Shown here: positions 29,325 through 37,447 of the stretch, in pieces
How positions within the stretch are numbered: position 1 is the first letter of the stretch
How the letters are laid out: the number at the start of each line of letters is the position of its first letter
NCBI RefSeq assembly: GCF_000807855.2
Contig: NZ_JRYR02000001.1
Span: 2,779,285-2,843,284 of the forward strand
Reading direction: 5' to 3'
Length of the DNA: 64,000 bases
Origin: Flammeovirga pacifica
GTDB taxonomy: Bacteria; Bacteroidota; Bacteroidia; Cytophagales; Flammeovirgaceae
Notes under the pieces: model-generated
The model's input: the letters and a program-made list of their open reading frames with translations, nothing else
What the model was told of the DNA's origin: nothing
The model's database searches: none
Made by a program: the position numbers and the translations under genes

Positions 29325-30260
29325 ATGACCAAAATTTTAATTATCGATAAATTACATGACGCTATCTTTAAGATGTTTGATGAAGTAGGTATAGAATATT
29401 CTTATCAACCAGAAATATCTCCTGCTGAAGTCCCAAACGTAATTCCTTCATACGATGGATTAATCTTAAGAAGTAAGATGAAAGTGGGGATTGATCTACT
29501 AGATTTAGCACCAAAATTAAAATTTATCGCAAGAGCTGGTGCAGGTGTTGACGAGATCGATGCCTCTTACCTAAAACGTAGAAATATCACTTTACTCAAT
29601 GCTCCTGAAGGAAATATGGATGCTGTAGGTGAACATACTATTGCGATGTTACTATGTTTAATGAATTACCTACATATTGGTAATTATGAGGTAAGAAAAA
29701 AATTATGGCAAAGAGAGGAAAATCGTGGGCACGAACTCTCTACGAGAACCGTGGGTATCATTGGATACGGAAACATGGGGCAAGCTTTTGCTAAACGCCT
29801 CATTGGTTTTGGATGTAAAGTTTTAGCTTACGACAATGGTAAATCTAATTATGGTGACGAATATGCTCAAGAAGCTTCTTTAGAAGAAATTCAAGCACAA
29901 GCAGATGTGTTAAGCTTTCATATTCCTTTAAATGATCATAATAAACACCTAGTTTCTCAAGACTACCTTGGTGGATTTAAAAAGCCAATTTATTTACTAA
30001 ATTTAGCTAGAGGAGAAGTGATTCCTTTCTCTACTATAGAATGGGGATTGGACAACAATAAAATTATCGCTGCCGGTTTAGACGTATTAGAAAATGAAAA
30101 ACTACATACGTTAACGGAAGAACAAAATCGAATATTTCAAAAAATAGTCAATGACGATAGAGTCATTTTCACCCCTCATGTAGGTGGATGGTCTTTTGAG
30201 TCGTATGAAAAAATTAGTACCGTTTTAGGAAGAAAAATAATCAACCTACTTCAATTATGA
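29325..30260 (+). CDS. D-2-hydroxyacid dehydrogenase (phosphoglycerate dehydrogenase-like)
   Basis: A 311-residue NAD-dependent dehydrogenase. The Rossmann motif is GIIGYGNMG (144-152) and the catalytic residues are Arg229 (NLARGE), Glu258 (DVLENE) and His285 (TPHVGG). It lacks the C-terminal ACT domain of full SerA, and the usual proline after the catalytic Glu is replaced. It could be 3-phosphoglycerate dehydrogenase (serine synthesis) or a relative acting on another 2-hydroxyacid, and no serC or serB is adjacent to decide. Its stop overlaps the next gene's start by ATGA, so the two are co-expressed. Confidence 0.85.
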   Translation: MTKILIIDKLHDAIFKMFDEVGIEYSYQPEISPAEVPNVIPSYDGLILRSKMKVGIDLLDLAPKLKFIARAGAGVDEIDASYLKRRNITLLNAPEGNMDAVGEHTIAMLLCLMNYLHIGNYEVRKKLWQREENRGHELSTRTVGIIGYGNMGQAFAKRLIGFGCKVLAYDNGKSNYGDEYAQEASLEEIQAQADVLSFHIPLNDHNKHLVSQDYLGGFKKPIYLLNLARGEVIPFSTIEWGLDNNKIIAAGLDVLENEKLHTLTEEQNRIFQKIVNDDRVIFTPHVGGWSFESYEKISTVLGRKIINLLQL

Positions 30261-31057
30261 ACAACTATCAAAAAGAATTCAACGCCAATAAGGAACAATG
30301 GAACGCTAGAGTCGACAGTCACGTAGCTTCTAAAATGTATGATGTTCCTGGTTTTATCAAGGGAGATACTTCTTTAAAAAAGATTGAACTTACAGAACTT
30401 CAAAAATTAGAAGGTAAGAAAATATTGCACTTACAATGTCACTTTGGATTGGATTCTCTGTCATTGGCCAGAAAAGGTGCAGAAGTAACTGCTCTAGATA
30501 TCTCTGATAAAGCTATTGATAAGGCTAAAGAATTGAACGATCAACTTGGATTGGATGCTGAGTTTATTTGTGCCAATCTCTACGATATCGATCAACACCT
30601 TACTCCAGAAGCACAATTTGATATGGTGTTTGTATCCTATGGTGCTATATGTTGGCTTCCTGATCTTAAAAAGTGGGCATCGCTTATTGCTTCTTACCTT
30701 AAACCTGGTGGAGAGTTTTACATGGTGGAAATGCACCCTTATATCTACACTTTAAACTGGGATACTTTTGTACCTGAATATCACTATTATAACAAAGGAG
30801 TTTATAAAGAAGAAGTGAGTTCAAGCTATGCCGGGGATACCCCAATGAACCTAACAGAATATTTTTGGGTACATTCAGTCGATGAAATATTAAACGCTCT
30901 ATTTGATAATGGTTTAAGCTTAACCAAATTTAAAGAACACGATTATCAGACCTACAACTGTTTTGATAATATGATTGAAAGAGCAAAGGATGAGTTCATT
31001 TTCAAAGATGTCAAAGTAGATATTCCATATATCCTTGAAGTAAAATTCAAAAAATAG
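30257..31057 (+). CDS. Class I SAM-dependent methyltransferase
   Basis: A 266-residue cytoplasmic methyltransferase. Motif I is LHLQCHFGLDSLSLARKGAEV (about 55-75; first Gly replaced by Cys-His, as in a known subgroup), the acidic residue ending strand 2 is in VTALDISDKAI, and FDMVFVSYGAICWLPDL is the motif IV region. The acceptor substrate is unknown. Its start overlaps the dehydrogenase stop (ATGA), and a terminator follows at 31075, so this is a two-gene operon. Confidence 0.85.
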   Translation: MNNYQKEFNANKEQWNARVDSHVASKMYDVPGFIKGDTSLKKIELTELQKLEGKKILHLQCHFGLDSLSLARKGAEVTALDISDKAIDKAKELNDQLGLDAEFICANLYDIDQHLTPEAQFDMVFVSYGAICWLPDLKKWASLIASYLKPGGEFYMVEMHPYIYTLNWDTFVPEYHYYNKGVYKEEVSSSYAGDTPMNLTEYFWVHSVDEILNALFDNGLSLTKFKEHDYQTYNCFDNMIERAKDEFIFKDVKVDIPYILEVKFKK

Positions 31058-31074
31058 GTTAAAAGCCATCTAAG

Positions 31075-31105
31075 AATGCGATATTATGAAAAATGATATC
31101 GCATT
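31075..31105 (+). terminator. Terminator of the dehydrogenase-methyltransferase operon
   Basis: A 10-bp perfect stem (aatgcgatat / atatcgcatt) with an 11-nt loop, followed by a T-run. Confidence 0.9.
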
Positions 31106-31188
31106 TTTTGGCTAATACCTGTTAATTTTACGGACGAAAACTTTTTTACTGCGTTATTGTAGTTGAATTAGTAGTTCAAGTTCTAACA

Positions 31189-31572
31189 ATGAGAAAATTC
31201 TTATCACATAAAATTACCATTCAGGTCTTCATTTCGATGATGGCATTTCATTTACTTAACGTAAGTGTAAATGTTAATGACGATTTGTTGCCTAATGATA
31301 TGGATAATGAAATTGAAAGTATTTTCGAATTAGTATCCGTGTATGCTTTCGATTCTGATGGTAATTACCCTGATAGCCCGTTAGAAGATGAACACCAAAC
31401 TGTAGTAGGCACAATCAATATTACTTGGTTTATGTCACCTACTTACCTTATCCCATCTAACCCGTTGGATTTGGACGAACTTCCAATTGATCAATCTTTA
31501 CCGATCGCTCGTCCATTATTTTACTCTAATCCAACATTCTCAATTGATACCCCTCCACCAAAATTAAGCTAA
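31189..31572 (+). CDS. Small acidic exported protein at the head of the metal-efflux operon
   Basis: 127 residues, not recognised. A hydrophobic N-terminal segment (about 9-27, ITIQVFISMMAFHLL) looks like a signal peptide or anchor, although no clear cleavage site is present. The rest is strikingly acidic (DDLLPNDMDNEIE, DSDGNYPDSPLEDEH) with few basic residues and no cysteines. It lies 258 bp before the czcC-like gene, on the same strand and behind a terminator, so it is the first gene of a new transcription unit. Small, often metal-ligand-rich proteins commonly precede such operons in Bacteroidota. A metal-binding role is inference only. Confidence 0.6.
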   Translation: MRKFLSHKITIQVFISMMAFHLLNVSVNVNDDLLPNDMDNEIESIFELVSVYAFDSDGNYPDSPLEDEHQTVVGTINITWFMSPTYLIPSNPLDLDELPIDQSLPIARPLFYSNPTFSIDTPPPKLS

Positions 31573-31830
31573 GTGTAGGTAACATGTAATTCTATTTCAA
31601 GTCTTTGATACTACTTAGTATTATCAATAGATACTTTGTTTTACAGCCTTTTCCTACATTCCTCCTTTTGTTTGGATGATAATATTTGATCGACTTTTAT
31701 GATCATAATATTGTAAGCCATAGTGCTTCACATCCACAATAATTCATCATTTATTGTTTATATCTACATCAAAAGACACTTTGATATAATCTTTTATATC
31801 TCTTCTTTCGATGTACATTTCCTAGTAACA

Positions 31831-33099
31831 ATGCAAAAGGTACTATTAGGGCTTATCATTTTGTGCTTACAATTCACAACAGCATACGCTCAAGAAAAAC
31901 AAAACCAATTGTCCTTGACAATCTCTCAAGGTGAAGAAATATTTTTAGAAAATAACTTAACATTAATAGCGGATCGTCATAATATAGATATCGCTAAAGC
32001 GGAAATCATACAAGCTAAAGCATGGCCTAACCCAGAAGTAGCTTTTGAGTTAGCGATGTACGACAACCAAGATAATATTTGGTTTAGAACTGATTCAGAA
32101 GCACAAAGGGTTTTCGAAATCTCTCAATTAATTGAAATGGGAGGCAAACGAAAAAAACGTACTGAGATTGCTAAAAAAGAAGCAGAAATAGCTGAATATG
32201 AATTTTATACCACACTTAGAGATCTTCGTACAGACTTAAGAGCTTTGATGGTTGAATTACATTATTTACAAGAAAAATCTAAGAGCTATAAAAATGTAAT
32301 TGAGCCTCTAGAGAAGCTTATTACGGTATACAAAGAGCAATCTGAAAAAGGTAACATTGCTAAAGCTGAAGTAGTCCGTTTAAAGGCATTATTATTAGAT
32401 GCTAAAAAAGGGTGGTTAGACATTGAACAAGAAGCAACTGATGTTTCTTCACAATTAAAAGTACTACTTAACCTCCAACCTCAAGTCGCACTAAACATCA
32501 CTTTACCTACTCTAAATTATGGAGAACAATTAGCAGATCCTGAATTATGGGTAAATGAAGCTCAAGAACATAGATTGGATTATCGAATTGAACAACTGAG
32601 ACTGCAACAAGTAGGTGAATCTTTAGCTTTAGAAAAAGCTGAAAATATTCCAGATATAGAATTAGGAACAATGTACGATCGTAGAGGTGCACACCAAAGT
32701 GATTATTGGGCTCTTCAAATTGCATTTGATCTTCCTGTTTGGAATAGAAATAAAGGGGGAATTCAGGCGGCCAAAATAGCTCAAGAACAACAACAAATTA
32801 AGGTAACTCAGGTAGAAAATCAATTACAAATTGATGTTTACAATGCCGCTCAAAAGTTGAATCAAATTACTAGAATGTATGAGAGTCTTGATCCTGAGTT
32901 ATCCGAAGAAATGAAAGCTGTCATGGAATCTGTCACTAAAAGTTATCAAAGACACGAAATTAGTTTAATAGAGTTCATCGATTTCTTCGAAAGTTACAAA
33001 GAGAATTTAAGTCAATTATTCGATACAGAATATGCTTTATTTTCTGCCTTAGAGCTTATCAATTACACTGTTGGAAAAGACATCTATCCTATTCAATAA
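31831..33099 (+). CDS. Outer-membrane channel of heavy-metal efflux (CzcC/CusC-like, TolC family)
   Basis: A 422-residue TolC-type channel. From ATG 31831 there is a clean signal peptide (MQKVLLGLIILCLQFTTAYA-Q) without lipobox; the frame is open further upstream to 31723 but that part has no signal. OEP-type helices carry AKAEIIQAKAWPNPEVAFE and the second-repeat KAENIPDIELGTMYDRRG, as in the CzcC group. It is followed after 30 nt by the adaptor and then the pump, in the order C-B-A of czc operons. Confidence 0.9.
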   Translation: MQKVLLGLIILCLQFTTAYAQEKQNQLSLTISQGEEIFLENNLTLIADRHNIDIAKAEIIQAKAWPNPEVAFELAMYDNQDNIWFRTDSEAQRVFEISQLIEMGGKRKKRTEIAKKEAEIAEYEFYTTLRDLRTDLRALMVELHYLQEKSKSYKNVIEPLEKLITVYKEQSEKGNIAKAEVVRLKALLLDAKKGWLDIEQEATDVSSQLKVLLNLQPQVALNITLPTLNYGEQLADPELWVNEAQEHRLDYRIEQLRLQQVGESLALEKAENIPDIELGTMYDRRGAHQSDYWALQIAFDLPVWNRNKGGIQAAKIAQEQQQIKVTQVENQLQIDVYNAAQKLNQITRMYESLDPELSEEMKAVMESVTKSYQRHEISLIEFIDFFESYKENLSQLFDTEYALFSALELINYTVGKDIYPIQ

Positions 33100-33129
33100 T
33101 CAACTCACTTATTCTTAAGATATAATACC

Positions 33130-34245
33130 ATGAAAAATATATATAAATTCTTCCTACCACTTTTTAGTATTTTCTTCATTATCGGATTGGTTTTAAAATA
33201 CGATATTCTAAAAGCAAAAAATCCATCAAAAAAAGTAGAAACTACCTCTGTTTATTTAACAGAGAGTATGAAGAAAATGATTAAGACCGTCAAGATCAAA
33301 TCTGACTTTATGCAACATATCACGCAACTTACAGGTAATGTAGAAGCGGTTCCTAATCAAGAAATTTCAGTCCCTGCCATCGTAACAGGTAGAGTAACTA
33401 ACGTGCTAGTCGACTTAGGAGATCAGGTTAAAAAAGGACAAGTATTAGCTAAGATTTACTCTTCGGACATGGCTGAAATCCAACAAGAATTAATTGAGGC
33501 CAAAGCCAATGTAGACAGAGAAACAAAAGAACATGAGGTGGCTCAATCTCTTTTTGATGCCGGTTTAAGTTCAACCTTAGAAATCCAACAAGCAAAAAGT
33601 GAGTTGGAAGCAGCAAATGCACAGCTAAAAAAAGTAAATCAAAAAATAAAATTGATGGGAAGTACCAATGGTGCTACTCATATTGTGAGAGCGCCTATTT
33701 CTGGTACAATTACAGAAAAGACCATTTCTCCAAACATGATTATTAAAGAGGACTATGATGAATCTTTATTTACGGTAGTCAATCTTAGTAACGTTTGGGT
33801 GAAAATGAATGTATTTGAATCTGATATACAATACATCGAATTAGGTGCTGACATTGAAGCATCTGCGTTGGCTTATCCTAACCGTACTTTTAATGGTAAA
33901 GTAGAAAAAATATCTAGGTTTATTGATCCAGAAACTAAAGTAATGCACGCTAGAGTGGCCATTTCTAATAAAGATGGACTTTTAATGCCTAATATGGCTA
34001 TGAACATTAGCGTAATTCAAAAAACAAACGAGGAAGTATTTGCCATCAATGATAATGCTGTAGTTTTTTATAACAATAAAGACTTTATTGTCAAAAAGAA
34101 TGAAGACAGCTACAGTATTCAACAAATACAGGTGATGGGTAAAAATCAATATGGCGAAACTCTTATTAAAGGTGATTTAGTACACGATGAAGAGGTCGTT
34201 ACAGAGAAAGCTTTATTGTTATTTAATGACTTAATCAAACTTTAA
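33130..34245 (+). CDS. Heavy-metal efflux periplasmic adaptor (CzcB/CusB-like)
   Basis: A 371-residue membrane fusion protein. The N-terminal hydrophobic segment (8-24) acts as anchor or signal. Lipoyl-like halves are VTGRVTNVLVDLGDQVKKGQVLAKIYSSDM and IVRAPISGTITEKTIS, joined by a helical hairpin. The barrel region (VWVKMNVFESDIQYIELG) and the end LIKGDLVHDEEVVTEKALLLFNDLIKL are characteristic of the Bacteroidota CzcB group. It lacks the N-terminal Met/His-rich metal sites of CusB and any C-terminal metal chaperone domain. The pump gene begins 11 nt after its stop. Confidence 0.93.
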   Translation: MKNIYKFFLPLFSIFFIIGLVLKYDILKAKNPSKKVETTSVYLTESMKKMIKTVKIKSDFMQHITQLTGNVEAVPNQEISVPAIVTGRVTNVLVDLGDQVKKGQVLAKIYSSDMAEIQQELIEAKANVDRETKEHEVAQSLFDAGLSSTLEIQQAKSELEAANAQLKKVNQKIKLMGSTNGATHIVRAPISGTITEKTISPNMIIKEDYDESLFTVVNLSNVWVKMNVFESDIQYIELGADIEASALAYPNRTFNGKVEKISRFIDPETKVMHARVAISNKDGLLMPNMAMNISVIQKTNEEVFAINDNAVVFYNNKDFIVKKNEDSYSIQQIQVMGKNQYGETLIKGDLVHDEEVVTEKALLLFNDLIKL

Positions 34246-34256
34246 TACCTCCCATC

Positions 34257-37200
34257 ATGAAGAAATTTATTGAGAATATTATCAGCTTTTCGCTACGAAA
34301 TCGATTCTTCGTCTTTTTCATGACATTGATTATGATTGTAGCAGGTGTAATCAGTTATAAAAACACACCTATTGAAGCATTTCCGGATGTGACTAACCCA
34401 CGAGTAAGAATTATCTCACAATGGGAAGGTAGAAGTGCAGAGGAAATGGAAAAATTTGTGACTTTACCCATAGAGGTAGAAGTAAACTCCACTCCGGGTA
34501 AAACCGAAGTTCGTTCTATCTCTTTGTTTGGACTATCTGTAGTTACCATCGCTTTTGATGATGGTGTTGACGAATTTAAAGCAAGGCAACTTGTGGCAAA
34601 TCGTATCATGAACGTTGACTTACCAGAGGGAGTAGATTCAGAAATGGAACCTTCCTCTGGCCCTACGGGTGAGGTGTATAGATACACGCTATCTTCTGAT
34701 CATCAATCGGTAAGGGAGTTAAAAACGCTTCAAGATTGGACGATCGAAAGAAAGCTTAGAGCGGTTCCTGGCGTTGCCGATGTGGTAAGTTTTGGTGGTG
34801 AAGTAAAAATTTATGAAGTATCTGCAGACCCGCATTTAATGTCACAATATGGCATCACTTCTCTAGAGTTATACGAAGCTTTAGAAAAGAGTAATGTAAA
34901 TGTTGGTGGAGATGTTATAGAGAAAAGAAATCAGGCATATGTGGTAAGAGGTATCGGTTTACTGAATAATAAAGAGGAAATCGAAAATGTGATTATTGAG
35001 AGAAATAACAATACCACAATTCTAGTTAAAAATGTAGCCAAAGTAATAGAAACACATGCTCCCAAATTAGGTATAGTTGGTTTAAATAATAAATCAGATA
35101 TTGTTGAGGGTATAGTGGTAATTCGTCGTGGAGAAAATCCAAGTGAAGTCATTGAAAGGTTAAAAGATAAAATTGAGGAACTGAATGATAGAGTACTTCC
35201 TGAAGGTACTAGCATAGATCCTTTCTATGATCGTTCTGAATTAATTGAATTTACTACCAATACAGTGACAAAAAACTTAGCCGAAGGAATTTTCTTTGTC
35301 GTCATTTTTGTATTGCTTTTCATGGCCGATTGGAGAACTACTTTCATTGTCTCCATCATTATCCCACTTTCATTGTTATTTGCTTTGATATGTATGCGTA
35401 TGAAGGGAATGTCTGCCAACTTACTTTCTTTAGGTGCGATAGATTTTGGTATTATCATCGATGGTGCTGTGGTAATGGTAGAAGGGTTATTTGTTGTTCT
35501 GGATAGAAAGGCAAAATCTTTAGGTATGGACCGCTTTAATAAACTTTCTAAGTTAGGTTTAATTAAAGAAACTGGTAGTAAATTAGGGGCCAACCTGTTC
35601 TCATCTCAGTTAATCACAATCCTTGCATTAGTTCCCATCTTCGCTTTCCAAAAAGTAGAGGGGAAAATGTTTTCACCTTTGGCATTTACATTTGGTTTTG
35701 CGCTTTTAGGTGCACTCATCATGTCTTTAACTTTGGTACCTGTTTTAGTAAGTGTTTTACTAAAGAAAAATGTTAAAGAGAAAGAGAATTTCTTTACCAG
35801 ATTTGTTCAAAAGGTATTTTATGGAGCATTTTCATGGGCTTATGCTCGTAAAAAAATCACTTTAATGATCTCCGGAGCCGTATTGTCGGTGGGCTTATTT
35901 ATGGGAAGTCAATTAGGTACAGAGTTTTTGCCTCAATTAAACGAAGGTGCTATTTATATTAGAGCCTTTATGCCTATCAGCGTAAGCTTAAATGAATCTC
36001 ATGATATGACAAAAAAATTGAGAAATGAGATCAAAAAAATACCTGAAGTAAGAGGTGTACTGTCACAAACAGGACGACCAAATGATGGTACCGATCCTAC
36101 CGGATTCTTTAATATTGAGTTTCATGTTGATCTCTACCCTCAGGAAGAATGGGAAAGAGGATTTAGTAAGGAACAAATTATTGAAGAACTAGAAAATAAA
36201 TTAAGTGATTATCAAGGTGTTTCTTTTAACTTCTCTCAACCTATCATGGATAATGTAGAAGAAGCTGTAACAGGCGTAAAAGGAGCCTTGGCATTAAAAA
36301 TTTATGGTAAAGATCTTTATCAGTTGGAAGAGTTAGCAGAACAAGCTACTGAGGCCATGGGAGATATTGATGGTATTGCCGATCTAAACATCATCAAGTT
36401 AATTGGTCAGCCGGAGTTATATATTGACCTTAATCAAGTAAAAATGGCTCAATATGGAGTAGCAACTGCTGATGCCCAATCTGTTATTGAAATGGCTATT
36501 GGAGGTAAAGCTGCTACCCAACTTTATGAGGAAGAGCGTCGATTTGATATCAGAATAAGATATCCTGAAAATTATAGAAATGATACACAAGCCATCGGAA
36601 AAATAAAAGTTCCTACTTTAGATGGAAGTAGTGTTCAATTAAAAGAGATAGCTGATATATCGACTAAAACAGGGCCTGCTTTTGTCTACAGAAGCGATGG
36701 AGAACGTTTTGTTGCGATTACTTTTTCTGTTAGAGGAAGAGACCTTGGTAGTACTGTAGCTGAAGCCCAAGAAAAAGTAAATGCTGCCTTATCATTAGAC
36801 AAAGGAATGTATTTGTCTTGGGATGGTGAATTTAAAAATATGGAACGTGCTCAACAGCGTTTAATGGAAGTGGTTCCGATTGTTATGGTGCTAATTTTCT
36901 TAGTACTACTAACCACTTTCAACAATATAAAAGATGCGAGTTTGGTTATGATTAATGTACCCTTTGCCTTAGTAGGTGGTATTTTAGGACTTTCCTTCTT
37001 CACTATTAATTTCGGAATATCTGCAGGAGTTGGTTTTATTGCTTTGTTTGGTATCTGTGTTCAGAATGGTGTATTACTTGTCTCTAAATTTAAAAGTAAT
37101 ATCAGTGAAGGAATGGAATTAGATGACGCTGTAAAAAGTGGTGTAAAATCTAGAATTCGCCCTGTTTTAATGACGGCTGTAACTGATTTTGTAGGATTAT

Positions 37201-37361
37201 TACCTGCTTCTATGTCAACAGGTATAGGTTCAGAATCGCAGAAACCATTAGCTATAGTTATAGTTTGGGGTATTTTAACGGCTACAATTTTAACGCTTGT
37301 CGTTTTCCCTGTGATATTCAGTATTTTCTACCGAAAAAAAAATCAACTGATAACAATTTGA
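34257..37361 (+). CDS. Heavy-metal efflux RND pump, CzcA-type motif
   Basis: A 1034-residue proton-driven cation exporter of the HME family. Start SLRNRFFVFFMTLIM and PIEAFPDVTNPRV are family hallmarks. In the fourth membrane helix the motif DFGIIIDGAVVMVE supplies Asp396, Asp402 and Glu409, which match CzcA Asp402/Asp408/Glu415 in identity and spacing. The copper/silver pump CusA has a different stretch here. This points to divalent cations such as Zn, Co or Cd as substrates; automatic annotation would probably call it 'CusA/CzcA'. It is the last gene of the operon and ends at a hairpin shared with the kinase on the other strand. Confidence 0.94.
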   Translation: MKKFIENIISFSLRNRFFVFFMTLIMIVAGVISYKNTPIEAFPDVTNPRVRIISQWEGRSAEEMEKFVTLPIEVEVNSTPGKTEVRSISLFGLSVVTIAFDDGVDEFKARQLVANRIMNVDLPEGVDSEMEPSSGPTGEVYRYTLSSDHQSVRELKTLQDWTIERKLRAVPGVADVVSFGGEVKIYEVSADPHLMSQYGITSLELYEALEKSNVNVGGDVIEKRNQAYVVRGIGLLNNKEEIENVIIERNNNTTILVKNVAKVIETHAPKLGIVGLNNKSDIVEGIVVIRRGENPSEVIERLKDKIEELNDRVLPEGTSIDPFYDRSELIEFTTNTVTKNLAEGIFFVVIFVLLFMADWRTTFIVSIIIPLSLLFALICMRMKGMSANLLSLGAIDFGIIIDGAVVMVEGLFVVLDRKAKSLGMDRFNKLSKLGLIKETGSKLGANLFSSQLITILALVPIFAFQKVEGKMFSPLAFTFGFALLGALIMSLTLVPVLVSVLLKKNVKEKENFFTRFVQKVFYGAFSWAYARKKITLMISGAVLSVGLFMGSQLGTEFLPQLNEGAIYIRAFMPISVSLNESHDMTKKLRNEIKKIPEVRGVLSQTGRPNDGTDPTGFFNIEFHVDLYPQEEWERGFSKEQIIEELENKLSDYQGVSFNFSQPIMDNVEEAVTGVKGALALKIYGKDLYQLEELAEQATEAMGDIDGIADLNIIKLIGQPELYIDLNQVKMAQYGVATADAQSVIEMAIGGKAATQLYEEERRFDIRIRYPENYRNDTQAIGKIKVPTLDGSSVQLKEIADISTKTGPAFVYRSDGERFVAITFSVRGRDLGSTVAEAQEKVNAALSLDKGMYLSWDGEFKNMERAQQRLMEVVPIVMVLIFLVLLTTFNNIKDASLVMINVPFALVGGILGLSFFTINFGISAGVGFIALFGICVQNGVLLVSKFKSNISEGMELDDAVKSGVKSRIRPVLMTAVTDFVGLLPASMSTGIGSESQKPLAIVIVWGILTATILTLVVFPVIFSIFYRKKNQLITI

Positions 37362-37413
37362 CAGTAAAATGTCCTATTGAATTTTAAATTTATACCCAAA
37401 TTTTTATAAAAGT

Positions 37414-37447
37414 AAAAAGTCAGGAATTTAATTTTTCCTGACTTTTT
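37414..37447. terminator. Bidirectional terminator containing the kinase stop codon
   Basis: A 13-bp perfect stem (aaaaagtcaggaa / ttcctgacttttt) with an 8-nt loop. The stop codon of the minus-strand kinase gene (37428-37430) lies in the loop, so that gene's last codons form one arm. Confidence 0.9.
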
